64,000 bases of DNA from Prado023 sp963777855 (GTDB lineage Bacteria > Actinomycetota > Actinomycetes > S36-B12 > CAIYMF01). Location of the stretch: assembly GCA_963777855.1 (NCBI GenBank), contig CAVZRW010000008.1, positions 62,001 through 126,000 of the forward strand, given 5' to 3'. Position numbers and translations under genes: made by a program. Below are positions 1 to 9,177 of this stretch, in pieces (within the stretch, counting starts at the first letter, position 1; each line of letters opens with the position of its first letter). The notes below the pieces were generated by a model. That model did no database searches. It saw only the letters and a list, made by a program, of their open reading frames with translations, and had not been told where the DNA came from.

Positions 1-36
1 AACGGCTGGACGCTGGGCGCCTGAGGCCCGGGAGGG

Positions 37-1815
37 CTACCTGCGCAGGCCGTCCACCTCGGCGGCCACCTGGGCGCGCAGTTCGCCCAGGAGAGCGGCC
101 TCGGCGGGCCTGTCGGGCACGTGCGCGATGACCGCGCGCACGCCGCCGGCTCGCCGTGCCGAGGCCAGCGCCTCGTCGAGGTCGGCCAGGCCGTGCACGC
201 GCGTCGCCGGCACCCCGGCGGCCCGGCACACCGCCACGAGGTCGCGGTCCTGAGGGGTGCCGAAGAGGCGCTCGAAGTGCCCGGCATATTCCGGGCGCCC
301 CTGCTCGAGCTGGTGGAAGATGCCGCCGCCGTCGTTGTCCAGGACCACGAGGACCAAGTCGGGGCGGTCCTGGTCGCGGCCGGCCAGCAGGCCGTTGTGG
401 TCGTGCAGCAGGGCGAGGTCCCCGATCAGGGCCAGGGCGGGGCCACCGCCCTGCGCCTGGTGGGCCAGCGCCGCGCCCCAGGCCGTGGAGACCAAGCCGT
501 CGATGCCGTTCGCGCCGCGGTTGCCGACCACGCGCAGGCCGGGCCTGGTGCCGGCGAACGACTCCACCTGGCGCACCGGCCACGAGGCGGCGACGAGCAG
601 CAGTCCGTCGTCGGGGGCGCCCTGCCAGACCCGGGCGACCACCGCAGCCGCGCTCAGGGGGCCGTCGGCCAGGGCCTGCGCCACGACCCGCGCGGCAGCC
701 CGGTCGGCATCGCGCCACGCCGCCAGCCAGGTCGGGTCGGGCTCGTGGTCGGCCGGGGGCAGGGGGATGCCGGTGAGCACCTGGCGGGCCGTGCGCAGCG
801 GATCGCAGACCTCCCGGCCGGCCGAGGGCAGGTCGAGGGCCACGTGCCGGCCCGCGGCGCGGACCAGGGCGAGGGTGGGTCGCGACAGGCCGAACAGCCC
901 TGCGGTGAGCACCACATCGGGGGTGTGCCCGGCCACGAACTGCTCGGCACCGAGGACCAGGACCCCGTGACCGAGGGCCGTGGGGGCCGCGTGCAGGTTC
1001 GCCGAGGGCTCGGCGATGATCGGCCACCCACACGCCTGCGCCAGGCTCGCCAGCCACTGGTGGGGCCCGCGCAGGCTGGTGCACGGCAGGTCGCCGACCA
1101 CCACCACCCCTCGGGTGGGCACTGCGCCGAGCACCTCGCCCAGGTCGCGGTTGCCGCATCCGTCCAGGGGCGGCCGGCGCACCCGCGGCACGCCGGGGGG
1201 CGCCGGCCGATCGGATCGTCGAGGTCGCCGGGATCGGGCACCAGCGGCAGGCGCAGGCCCACGTTCACGTGCACCGGACCCGGCCGGGCGTCAGGTCGGC
1301 CCGGAGCCTCGGGGTGGCTGCCCAGGGCGGTGGCCACGGCCGCGGCGACGGCCGGGCCCACCCCGCGGACCGGGTCCCGGTCAGGACCCTCGGCCCGGCT
1401 GGGCCCCCAGCTCGACGAACCGGCGGACCATGCCGCCGAAGAACTCGACCTGGTCGATGGTCTGCGGCGCGCCCACCCCGCGTGCCTCCACCGGCCGGTC
1501 GGCGGTCACCACCACCAGCGGGATCGCGGAGTAGGAGGCCTCCACCACGGCCGGGGCCAGGTTCGCCACGGCGGTCCCCGAGGTGCACATGACGGCCACC
1601 GGGGCACCGGAGACCTTGGCCAGGCCGAGGGCCAGGAAGCCGGCGGAACGCTCGTCGAGGCGCACGTGCAGGCGCAGCACGCCGGCGTCGGCCAGGCGCG
1701 CGGCGGCGAAGGCCAGCGGCGCCGAGCGCGACCCCGGCGCGAGCACCAGCTCGGTGACCCCCTGGTGGACCAGCTCGTCGAGGATCGCCCTGGCCAGGGC
1801 CGTGGCCGGGTGCAC
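37..1815 (-). CDS. menD: 2-succinyl-5-enolpyruvyl-6-hydroxy-3-cyclohexene-1-carboxylate synthase (frameshifted)
   Basis: Thiamine-diphosphate enzyme joining isochorismate and 2-oxoglutarate in cytoplasmic menaquinone synthesis. The N-terminal part (from GTG 1815) carries LAPGSRSAPL and the CTSGTAVANL segment; the C-terminal part carries the ThDP-binding region with VGNRGANGIDGL and GDLALLHDHNGL. The product is split over three frames: one break near 1375 (an extra base before a premature TGA) and one near 1197 inside a run of six C/G bases. Together the pieces give a protein of normal MenD length, about 590 residues. It follows menC by 4 bases and is last in menB-menC-menD. Identity is secure; the breaks are probably sequence errors, although a real pseudogene cannot be excluded. 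Confidence 0.9.
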
Positions 1816-1819
1816 GGTC

Positions 1820-2932
1820 CTAGATGACCGAGATCAGGCGGGCGCAGCGGGCCAACCGCTCGCGCCACCACAGGGTCTGCTCCCCACCGAGGGCATCGGC
1901 CGCGCGGCCCAGGGCCTGCTCGTCGGGCAGGCGCCGGGTGACGGCCATCTGCCCGTTGCGCGGGATCAGCGTGGTCGCGCACACGTCGTCGGCCAGCAGC
2001 AGGCCGGTGCCCAGGCCGGCCGCCCCGGCGAGGTCGGGCACCGCGGCCGCCAGCGCCAGGCCCGCGCACAGCCCGACGGAGGTGTTCATCTCCCCGGAGA
2101 CCACCACCGGCAGGCCGATCTCCTCGATGAGCGCCAGCGCCCGGGCCACCCCGCCCACCGGCGCGACCTTGACGATGAGCACGTCACCGGCCGAGCGCAG
2201 GGAGGCGGCCAGGTCGTCGGCGAAGAGGTCGCGCGCGCGGCGCAGGCCCTCGTCGACGGCGATGCGCACGTCCACCTCGTCGTCGACCAGGCGGTAGCGC
2301 AGCTCGGCGAGCTCGGTCGTGGTGCGACACGGCTGCTCGAGGTAGTCCAGCACCGGGCCGAACTCGGCGGAGAACATCCGCGCGGCACGGCGGGCCTCGG
2401 TGACCGTCCACGCCCCATTGGCGTCCAGGCGCAGCAGCGGGTCGCGGACCCCGGCCTCGGACAGCGCGGCGCGCACCGTGGCCACCCGGGCCAGGTCGTC
2501 GGCCAGCGCCGCACCGGGCTCGGCGACCTTGACCTTGAACGTGGTCGCCCCGGTCTGGGCCACCGCGTCGGTGACGTAGCCCGCGATGTCCTCGTGCGGC
2601 AGGGCAGGCACCACGACGTTGACCGGCACGGTGTCGCGCACCGGCTCGGGCCACGTGCCCCACGCCGCCTCGACGGCGCTGGCCAGCCAGCGGGCAGCCT
2701 CCCAGTCGTCGTACTCGGGGAAGGGAGCCCACTCGGCCCACCCGGACGGCCCGCAGAGCAGCAGGCCCTCGCGGTGCTCCACCCCGCGGAAGCGCCGGCT
2801 GAGCGGCACGCGGAACGGCACGGCCACGCTGGCCAGCTCGACCGGGCTGGGCTCGGGCAGCTGGGGGCGCGGACGGGCGCGCTCCACGGCTGCGGCACCC
2901 GGGGCGGCCACGGTGCTCGGGTCGGCGGCCAC
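1820..2932 (-). CDS. menC: o-succinylbenzoate synthase
   Basis: Enolase-superfamily enzyme that dehydrates SHCHC to o-succinylbenzoate in menaquinone synthesis. The 370-residue protein shows the expected acid/base and metal ligands: KVKV, then LRLDANGAW, LDYLEQP, IAVDEGLR, and the second lysine in LIVKVAPVGG. An open frame runs further upstream, but the start is best placed at the GTG at 2932, because it overlaps the menB stop as TAGTG and translation of menB continues to that point. It lies between menB and menD with almost no spacing, so the three are one operon. The gene is intact, unlike both neighbours. Confidence 0.93.
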   Translation of the reverse strand: MAADPSTVAAPGAAAVERARPRPQLPEPSPVELASVAVPFRVPLSRRFRGVEHREGLLLCGPSGWAEWAPFPEYDDWEAARWLASAVEAAWGTWPEPVRDTVPVNVVVPALPHEDIAGYVTDAVAQTGATTFKVKVAEPGAALADDLARVATVRAALSEAGVRDPLLRLDANGAWTVTEARRAARMFSAEFGPVLDYLEQPCRTTTELAELRYRLVDDEVDVRIAVDEGLRRARDLFADDLAASLRSAGDVLIVKVAPVGGVARALALIEEIGLPVVVSGEMNTSVGLCAGLALAAAVPDLAGAAGLGTGLLLADDVCATTLIPRNGQMAVTRRLPDEQALGRAADALGGEQTLWWRERLARCARLISVI

Positions 2933-3861
2933 TACGGCCTCTTCGGGAACTTGGCGAAGTCCGGCCGACGCTTCTCCGTGTAGGCGTCGCGGCCCTCCTG
3001 GGCCTCCTCGGTCATGTAGAACAGCAGCGTCGCGTCGCCAGCCAGCTGCTGGATGCCGGCCAGCCCGTCGTCGGCGGCGTTCAGCGAGGCCTTGAGCATG
3101 CGCAGCGCCAGCGGGCGACATCGTCGAGCATCTCGCGGGCACCACTGCATGGTCTCCTCCTCGAGCGTCCTCGAGCGGCACCACCGAGTTGACCAGGCCC
3201 CACTCGAAGGCCTGCTCCGCGCCGTACTGCCGGCACAGGAACCAGACCTCGCGGGCCCGCTTCTGGCCGATCTGGCGGGCCAGCAGCCCCGACGCCGTAG
3301 CCGCCGTCGAAGGAGCCGACCTTCGGGCCGGTCTGGCCGAAGCGGGCGTTGTCGGCCGCGATGGTCAGGTCGCAGACGATGTGCAGCACGTGCCCGCCGC
3401 CGATCGCGTACCCGGCGACCATGGCGATCACCGGCTTGGGCAGGCGCCGGATCTGCACCTGGAGGTCGAGCACGTTGAGCCGGCCGATCCCCTTGTGGGC
3501 GACCTCGTCGTCGCCGATGTAGCCGTCGTTGCCGCGGATGCGCTGGTCGCCGCCGGAGCAGAACGCCCAGTCGCCCTGGCCGGTCAGGATGATCACGCCG
3601 ACGGAGTCGTCGTCGCGGGCGCATGTTGAACGCGTGCTGGAGCTCGAACAGCGTCTGCGGCCGGAAGGCGTTGCGCACCTCGGGCCGGTTGATCGTGATC
3701 TTCGCCACGCCATCGCCGGAGAGCTCGTAGCGGATGTCGGTCCACTCGCCCACGGGCTGCCAGTCGGCGCACGGGCGGACGGTCGAGACCGACGGATCGT
3801 CGTAGGCCGGGCTGGAACGGGTCACGACAGGGATGGAGGCGTATCGGTCACGGGTGTCCAC
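2932..3861 (-). CDS. menB: 1,4-dihydroxy-2-naphthoyl-CoA synthase (multiply frameshifted)
   Basis: Crotonase-fold enzyme closing the naphthoate ring in menaquinone synthesis. The N-terminus (WTDIRYE, INRPEVRNAFRPQT) is in one frame. The middle, with the oxyanion-hole GGDQRIRG segment, YAIGGGHVLH and GPKVGSFDGGYG, is in another. The C-terminus ending DFAKFPKRP is back in the first. At least five indels lie between about 3110 and 3630; each one I resolved by hand looks like a single extra C or G. Without them the protein is full length and canonical. The GTG start at 3861 sits 7 bases after TACCCT, a leaderless promoter pattern. First gene of menB-menC-menD. Confidence 0.9.
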   Translation of the reverse strand: MDTRDRYASIPVVTRSSPAYDDPSVSTVRPCADWQPVGEWTDIRYELSGDGVAKITINRPEVRNAFRPQTLFELQHAFNMRPRRRLRRRDHPDRPGRLGVLLRRRPAHPRQRRLHRRRRGRPQGDRPAQRARPPGADPAPAQAGDRHGRRVRDRRRARAAHRLRPDHRGRQRPLRPDRPEGRLLRRRLRRRGCWPARSARSGPARSGSCAGSTARSRPSSGAWSTRWCRSRTLEEETMQWCPRDARRCRPLALRMLKASLNAADDGLAGIQQLAGDATLLFYMTEEAQEGRDAYTEKRRPDFAKFPKRP

Positions 3862-3868
3862 GATGGAC

Positions 3869-3874
3869 AGGGTA
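3869..3874 (-). promoter_or_regulatory. -10 box of the menBCD operon (leaderless)
   Basis: Reading the minus strand, TACCCT is followed by 7 bases and then the menB GTG. This matches the TANNNT-plus-6/7 arrangement seen before many genes in this window, so transcription probably starts at or next to the start codon. Confidence 0.5.
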
Positions 3875-3938
3875 TGACACCGGGCCCGCGGCAGCGGCCA
3901 ACTCGGGCAGGCCAGCTCCGGTGGTCCGGCGCCGGCCC

Positions 3939-4640
3939 CTACGGTCGGTGCGCCGCCGGATCCACGCTGCCCAGCGCCGACCCGCCCGCAGCGGTGTCCG
4001 AGAACGCGTCACCGGTGACCAGCTGGATGACCCGGCGGGCGATCGCGACGGCGTGGTCGGCGTAGCGCTCGTAGTACCGCGACATCAGGGTGGTGTCGAT
4101 CGCGGCGGCGACGCCGTAGGTCCACGTCGGGGCCAGCACGGCGGCGAACAGCTCGCGGTGCAGGCGGTCCATCTCGTCGTCCATGGCCAGGATCTCGGCG
4201 GCCACGGCGAGGTCCCGGCCGGTGAGCAGCGTCTCGATCCGTGCCGACATCCGGTCGGCCACGGCGCCCATCTCGGCGAACATCGGCCGCACGGCCCCGG
4301 GAACGCTCGGCTCGGGGTGGCGCATCCGGGTCAGGGTGGCCACGTGGTCGGCCAGGTCGCCCATCCGCTCCAGGGACGAGGAGATCTGCATCCCGGAGAC
4401 CACCAGGCGAAGGTCGCGGGCCACCGGCTGCTGGCGGGCGACGGCGTCGTAGACGGCCCACTCGACCCGGCCGGTCAGGTCGTCGAGGTCGTCGTCGCCC
4501 TCGATGACGGCCACGGCCGCCGCCAGGTCGACGTCGAGCATCGCCCGCGTCGCCGTGGCCATCGCCGCTCCCGCCTTGCTGGCCATCTCCGTGAGTAGCC
4601 GCAGGATCGCGACCAGCTCCTGGTCGAACGCCTCACGCAT
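3939..4640 (-). CDS. phoU: phosphate signalling complex protein PhoU
   Basis: A 233-residue all-helical protein with two PhoU repeats, which couple the Pst phosphate transporter to a phosphate-sensing histidine kinase. The start MREAFDQEL and the two metal-binding-type E/DxxxD segments (SSSLERMGDLADHVA in the first repeat, RYYERYADHAVAIA in the second) are typical. Length matches the family. No pst or phoR/phoB genes are next to it, so its partners are elsewhere. It shares its strand with the HD-domain gene upstream, 41 bases away, and ends 77 bases from the menB start. Confidence 0.93.
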   Translation of the reverse strand: MREAFDQELVAILRLLTEMASKAGAAMATATRAMLDVDLAAAVAVIEGDDDLDDLTGRVEWAVYDAVARQQPVARDLRLVVSGMQISSSLERMGDLADHVATLTRMRHPEPSVPGAVRPMFAEMGAVADRMSARIETLLTGRDLAVAAEILAMDDEMDRLHRELFAAVLAPTWTYGVAAAIDTTLMSRYYERYADHAVAIARRVIQLVTGDAFSDTAAGGSALGSVDPAAHRP

Positions 4641-4681
4641 ATCGGCTCTCCTCCGCGCTGGGCACCTCGGTGGGCCCGACT

Positions 4682-5359
4682 CTACCCACCTGTCCGCGGG
4701 TCGGGACCCTGCTGCACCGTGGCGACCCGATCAGTGTGCCGCAGGTCCACCACCGTGACCTGCAGGAGCCCGGGATCGCCCGCCCCGGCCAGGCTCAGGG
4801 CCACGTCGACCCGGGCCAGCGCGGCCCGCAGTGCCTCTGCCCTGGCCGCATGCACACGGTCCGGGTGCCTGCGCGCGATGTCGGCCAGCCGCCGCTCGGC
4901 CGGGATCAGACGCCCGTCCGGCGCGGAGTGCATGTCGGCGTAGGTGAGCGCGTCGGCCAGCAGGCCGTCCTCCGGGGGGAACCGCTCGGACAGGTCGTGG
5001 ATCCCCTGCGCCGGTGCCGTCATCCTCGCCAGGGAGTGGTGGGCGACCAGCCGGGCGACCCGCGGCGGGTAGCCCTGCGCCTGCAGGAAGGTCGCACCGT
5101 CCAGCGGATGGAACCCCGTGCGCGCGATGCGGGCCGCGTACCCGATGTCGTGCACCACCGCGGCGGTGACCAGGAACTCGGCGTCCTCGGGCGTGAACAG
5201 GACCGCGATGCGCGCGGCCACGTCGCCGGCGGTCGTCACATGCTGCAGTCGGGTCCCCTCCCTTGCCAGCAGCTCACGGGCCAGTCCGCGGGCCTGTGCG
5301 ACGCCCGGCGGGTCTGCGTCCCGGGGTGGCCGGCCGGGTGGATCGGCGGGTGCGATCAT
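4682..5359 (-). CDS. HD-domain metal-dependent phosphohydrolase-like protein
   Basis: A 225-residue protein with an HD-domain core: an upstream His (QHV), AAVVHDIGYAAR supplying the HD pair, and a later His-His in LVAHHS and Asp in ALTYADM. These are the metal-ligand positions of HD phosphohydrolases. The substrate is not predictable; nucleotides or phosphorylated metabolites are usual for the family. The ATG at 5359 is preferred over a GTG at 5383 because the latter would overlap the end of corA by 14 bases. It follows corA by 10 bases and is probably co-transcribed with it. Confidence 0.75.
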   Translation of the reverse strand: MIAPADPPGRPPRDADPPGVAQARGLARELLAREGTRLQHVTTAGDVAARIAVLFTPEDAEFLVTAAVVHDIGYAARIARTGFHPLDGATFLQAQGYPPRVARLVAHHSLARMTAPAQGIHDLSERFPPEDGLLADALTYADMHSAPDGRLIPAERRLADIARRHPDRVHAARAEALRAALARVDVALSLAGAGDPGLLQVTVVDLRHTDRVATVQQGPDPRTGG

Positions 5360-5369
5360 CGCGGCGCAC

Positions 5370-6527
5370 CTACAGCCAGTCACGCCGGGTGAAGACGACG
5401 TAGAGGCCCACGCACGTCGCGATCATCAGGCCCATGGCCAGGGTGAAGCCGTGCGGGGAGTCCAGCCCGGGCATGCTGGCGAAGTTCATCCCGTAGGCGG
5501 TCCCGATCAGGGTGGGGGCGAACAGGATCGCGGCCCACGCCGAGATCTTCTTGACCTCGATGCCCTGGGCGTGGCTGGCCTCGGTCAGGGCGCGCATCTC
5601 CTCGTTCTGCTTCTGGGCCACGAGCGTGGCGTTCACCGTGAGCATGTCGCGCAGGATCTGCTGGAAGCCGTCCACCCGATCACAGACCTGCAGGTTGTGG
5701 TCGGCGACGTCGCGCAGGTGCCGGCGCATCTCCTCGTGGACGTCGTACTTGTCGAACCCGTCCTGCAGGGCCTGCAGCATCGTGTTCAGGGGGTGGGTGG
5801 CGCGGCGGAACTCGATCACCTCGCGGGAGAGCTCGTAGATGCGCCGGGACACCGCCGCATCGCCGGAGAAGATCTCGGTCTCGATCTCGTCGATGTCGTT
5901 CTCCAGGCCGGCCACGACCGGGACGTACCCGTCGACGACCCGGTCCAGGATGGAGTACAGGATGGCCTCGGGTCCCAGGGCGAGCAGGTCCGGCTGGCTC
6001 TCCATCCGCTCGCGCACGCCGGTGAGGTCCGGGGACTCGGCGTGGCGCATGCTGATCACGAAGTCGGGGCCGACGAACAGGTGCAGCTCGCCGAACTCGA
6101 CCTCCTCCACCTCGTCGAGGTAGCGCGCCGCGTGCAGCACCACGAACAGGGTGGCGCCGTAGCGCTCGAGCTTGGGGCGCTGGTGGGCGGTGATCGCGTC
6201 CTCCACCGCCAGCTCGTGCAGGCCGAACTCGCGGGCGACCAGCGCCACGTCGTCGTGCGACGGCCGGTACAGGCCCACCCACGCGACGGCACCGGGATGG
6301 GCCCGGCGCTCGGCGAAGAGCTGGGCCAGCGACGCCGGGGCCACCACGCGCCTGCCCGCACGGTAGAGGGCGAGGTTCACCACCGACGGATTGGTCGGGC
6401 GGGGGCCGTCCGGGCGTGCCTCGACCGGGGCCGGTGCGCGATCCAGCGGTGCGCCGCGGCGGTGCATCAGCACCGGACGCAGCCGCCCCGCGGTGCCCAC
6501 CGACCCAGCGGGATCGACCTTCGACAT
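5370..6527 (-). CDS. corA: CorA-family magnesium/divalent cation channel
   Basis: A 385-residue inner-membrane cation channel. A long soluble N-terminal domain (helical, rich in Glu/Asp) is followed by two C-terminal transmembrane helices. The first ends with the diagnostic YGMNF selectivity motif followed by ASMPGLDSPHG; the last helix ends in a short basic tail (TRRDWL). The ATG at 6527 is chosen because GGGAGG lies about 8 bases upstream; an in-frame GTG at 6545 lies inside that ribosome-binding site. Likely co-transcribed with the downstream HD-domain gene. Confidence 0.95.
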   Translation of the reverse strand: MSKVDPAGSVGTAGRLRPVLMHRRGAPLDRAPAPVEARPDGPRPTNPSVVNLALYRAGRRVVAPASLAQLFAERRAHPGAVAWVGLYRPSHDDVALVAREFGLHELAVEDAITAHQRPKLERYGATLFVVLHAARYLDEVEEVEFGELHLFVGPDFVISMRHAESPDLTGVRERMESQPDLLALGPEAILYSILDRVVDGYVPVVAGLENDIDEIETEIFSGDAAVSRRIYELSREVIEFRRATHPLNTMLQALQDGFDKYDVHEEMRRHLRDVADHNLQVCDRVDGFQQILRDMLTVNATLVAQKQNEEMRALTEASHAQGIEVKKISAWAAILFAPTLIGTAYGMNFASMPGLDSPHGFTLAMGLMIATCVGLYVVFTRRDWL

Positions 6528-6657
6528 GCTCACCGCCTCCCGCACCCCGGTCCGTGCTGCCTCGGGCCCGAGGCCAGCCTAGGGCGGCCCCATGGCGCCG
6601 GGGTTGCCGCAGGATGAACGCTCGACGACGGCCCCCTCCGCGCGCAGGGCGCGGGCC

Positions 6658-7125
6658 CTAGCCGACCGGGATCATCACCTCGGTCAGGTACTCCTGCGGC
6701 GGCAGGCCGCTGGGATCGTTGAGGTAGGCCTCCCTCGGGGGCCCGACGACCGGCAGCCCGCGCTCGGTGATCCAGCCCATGAGCCGCTCATAGGCCACAG
6801 GGATCTGGTCGTACGGGCCCTGGTGGATCGTGGTGGCGACCGTCACCGGGACCAGCCGCCGGATCCCCAGGCCGCGGTCGTCCGGGGCCTGCTCGGCCGC
6901 CTCATCCTCGATGGGGGCCCACACCTCCCACAGCGCGTCACCCGGGTCGACCTGCGCCGGGTCGTTGAGGTACACCGCCATCGGCATCCCGCGCGGCTGG
7001 TGGCCCCCCTCGGCCACCCACTCGTAGACCGTCCCGAACGCCTGGGGCATCTGGTCGAAGGACCCGCGCATGGACAACGTGGCACAGGTCACGGCGTCGA
7101 CCTCACGCAGCGTGCACTCGCTCAT
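6658..7125 (-). CDS. GyrI-like / AraC effector-binding domain protein
   Basis: A 155-residue protein consisting only of a GyrI-like small-molecule-binding domain. The family's duplicated pattern is visible: LRGSFDQMPQAF with VYLNDPAQV in the first half and HQGPYDQIPVAYERL with AYLNDPSG in the second. Such stand-alone domains bind hydrophobic or cationic small molecules; there is no DNA-binding domain here. The ATG at 7125 follows a strong GGAGGTGG ribosome-binding site. It diverges from the thioesterase gene. Confidence 0.85.
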   Translation of the reverse strand: MSECTLREVDAVTCATLSMRGSFDQMPQAFGTVYEWVAEGGHQPRGMPMAVYLNDPAQVDPGDALWEVWAPIEDEAAEQAPDDRGLGIRRLVPVTVATTIHQGPYDQIPVAYERLMGWITERGLPVVGPPREAYLNDPSGLPPQEYLTEVMIPVG

Positions 7126-7206
7126 GGAGACCACCTCCACATGCCAGTATTCCGCGGCCCGTGGGGGCAGCGCAGCGCGGGTGGGGTCGGGTCCTACGGT
7201 GGGGTC

Positions 7207-7659
7207 ATGACCGGGTTCACGCCGCAGATGGCCACCGACTTCGTGCACCACGCCGTCCCTGCGATCGGCCGACTCGGTGTGCTGGTGGACGCCATCTCGC
7301 CCGGGTCGGTGCTGCTGCGCGTGCCCATCGAGGGCAACGCCAACCACATGGGGACCATGTACGCCGGTGCCCTGTTCGCCCTGGCCGAGCTGCCCGGGGG
7401 GCTGCTCCCGCTGGCCGTGCTGGAACCCGGCCGGTACACGCCGATCGTCACCGGCGTCGAGGTGCAGTTCCTGGCCCCGGCCCGCACCGACGTCACGCTG
7501 AGCGCCCGGATGGACCCCGACCAGCTGCGGGCGCTGGCCGAGCAGGCCGACGCCGAGGGCCTGGCGCGCTTCACCCTCGACCTGCAGGGCCTGGACGCCC
7601 ACGGCCGGACGGTGATCACCAGCCGGGCGGACTACCAGCTGCGGCCCGCTCGTGGCTGA
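7207..7659 (+). CDS. hotdog-fold thioesterase (YiiD-C/DUF4442-like)
   Basis: A 150-residue single hotdog domain. The segment NHMGTMYAGALFALAELPGG aligns with the central helix and active-site turn of the YiiD C-terminal/PaaI-like acyl-CoA thioesterases, and the strands around VEVQFLAPARTDVT are typical. The acyl substrate cannot be predicted. The ATG at 7207 lies 6 bases after TACGGT (7195-7200), so it is probably leaderless. It is followed 36 bases later by the AAA ATPase gene, which has its own -10-like box. Confidence 0.8.
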   Translation: MTGFTPQMATDFVHHAVPAIGRLGVLVDAISPGSVLLRVPIEGNANHMGTMYAGALFALAELPGGLLPLAVLEPGRYTPIVTGVEVQFLAPARTDVTLSARMDPDQLRALAEQADAEGLARFTLDLQGLDAHGRTVITSRADYQLRPARG

Positions 7660-7695
7660 GGTCCTCCCCCGCTCGGCCGGCGCTACGCTCCGGCC

Positions 7696-9177
7696 ATGAC
7701 CAGCGGCACCGTGGCAGAGCTCGCCGCACTGGTGCACAGCAGGGTCCCGCTGGTGGTGGTCGAGACCCGCGACGAGGACCGCGTGCGCACGATGCTGCTG
7801 TCGATCGCGGCACAGGGCCGCCCCCCGCTCGCGGTCTTCGAGTGGCAGGTCACCGACGGCCTTCGCCGGGCGGACGTGGACCTCGGCTCGGCCCAGCGGT
7901 TCAACTGCGACCCGACCCAGGTCCTGCGCTCGATCCGCGAGGGGATCGCCGGGCTCTACCTGCTGCTGGACTTCCACCCGTACCTGGACGACCCGGTCAA
8001 CGTCCGCCTGCTCAAGGACATCGCCCAGCAGTACCCGACGACTGCGCGCACGGTGGTCCTGATCAGCCACGACCTCGCCCTGCCCGAGGAGCTCGACAGC
8101 TATGGCACGCACTTCGAGGTGGCGCTGCCCTCCCGTGAGGAGCGTCGGGCGATCGTCGAGGAGACCGCCCGGGACTGGGCCCGGGCGCGCCAGAGCACGG
8201 TCCGCGCCGATGCGCAGGCGGTGACCCAGTTGGTGGAGAACCTCGCCGGGCTGTCGCTGACCGACACCCGCCGGCTGGCCCGTGCGGCGATCTTCGATGA
8301 CGGGGCGATCACCGCCGCCGACTCCCCGGCAGTGATGCGCGCCAAGTACGAGCTGCTCAACCGGGGCGGCGTGCTGAGCTTCGAGTACGAGACCGCCGGC
8401 CCGGCCGACCTGGCCGGGATGGCCCACCTGCGGGCGTGGCTGACGCGGCGGCGCCCGGCGTTCGACGGCAGCGCCGCGCAGCTCGACCCGCCTCGGGGCG
8501 TGCTGCTGCTCGGCGTGCAGGGCTGCGGGAAGTCCCTGGCCGCCAAGGCCGCCGCGGGCATCTTCGGGGTCCCGCTGCTGCGGCTGGACCTCGCCGGGGT
8601 GCACGACAAGTACGTGGGTGAGTCCGAGCGCCGGCTGCGCGAGAGCCTGGCGACCGCCGACGTCATGGCGCCGTGCGTGGTGTGGGTCGATGAGATCGAG
8701 AAGGGCCTGGCCTCCTCCGACAGCGACACGGGCGCCTCGCGGCGCATCCTCGGCACGTTCCTGACCTGGCTGGCGGAGAAGCGAGCAGCGGTCTTCGTGG
8801 TGGCGACCGCCAACGACATCTCGGCCCTGCCGCCCGAGCTGATCCGCAAGGGCCGCTTCGACGAGGTGTTCTTCGTCGACCTTCCGACGCCGGCCGAGCG
8901 GGCCGAGATCCTGGCGATCCACGCCGGCCGTCGCGGCATCACGCTGGACCCGGCCGGGATGGCGGCCGTGGCTGCCGCGACCGAGGGGTTCTCCGGAGCC
9001 GAGCTCGAGCAGGCGATCTCCAGCGCGGAGTACGCGGCCCACGCCGAGGGCCGGCCGGTGCAGGCGGACCATGTGCTGGCCGAGGTGCGCGCGACCCGGC
9101 CGTTGAGCGTGGTGATGGCCGAGCAGGTGGCCGCGCTGCGTCAGTGGGCGCTCACCCGGACGGTGCCGGCCGGCTGA
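7696..9177 (+). CDS. AAA ATPase, Ycf46-like
   Basis: A 493-residue protein resembling the cyanobacterial/plastid Ycf46 AAA family. The N-terminal third (VVVETRDEDRVRTML, an F-E-W-Q segment, and a stretch ending VVLISHDLALPEELDSY) is an inactive ATPase-like domain. The second half is a canonical AAA module: Walker A GVQGCGKSLAAKA, Walker B VVWVDEIEKG, sensor TANDISALPPE, arginine finger region RKGRFDEVFF and a C-terminal lid (GFSGAELEQAI). The family's role is poorly defined. TACGCT at 7684-7689 sits 6 bases before the ATG. The 3' end overlaps the convergent neighbour by 26 bases. Confidence 0.88.
   Translation: MTSGTVAELAALVHSRVPLVVVETRDEDRVRTMLLSIAAQGRPPLAVFEWQVTDGLRRADVDLGSAQRFNCDPTQVLRSIREGIAGLYLLLDFHPYLDDPVNVRLLKDIAQQYPTTARTVVLISHDLALPEELDSYGTHFEVALPSREERRAIVEETARDWARARQSTVRADAQAVTQLVENLAGLSLTDTRRLARAAIFDDGAITAADSPAVMRAKYELLNRGGVLSFEYETAGPADLAGMAHLRAWLTRRRPAFDGSAAQLDPPRGVLLLGVQGCGKSLAAKAAAGIFGVPLLRLDLAGVHDKYVGESERRLRESLATADVMAPCVVWVDEIEKGLASSDSDTGASRRILGTFLTWLAEKRAAVFVVATANDISALPPELIRKGRFDEVFFVDLPTPAERAEILAIHAGRRGITLDPAGMAAVAAATEGFSGAELEQAISSAEYAAHAEGRPVQADHVLAEVRATRPLSVVMAEQVAALRQWALTRTVPAG

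Noticed and set aside
121..1827. Very long open frame on the plus strand opposite menD and menC
   Set aside because: Composition is Arg/Gly/His-rich antisense translation of a GC-rich gene, with no domain signature; many such frames occur opposite real genes throughout the window.
7126..9072. Long minus-strand frame upstream of and continuous with the GyrI-like gene
   Set aside because: It lies opposite the thioesterase and Ycf46-like genes, which have clear motifs; only the last 155 residues match a family, with their own ribosome-binding site.
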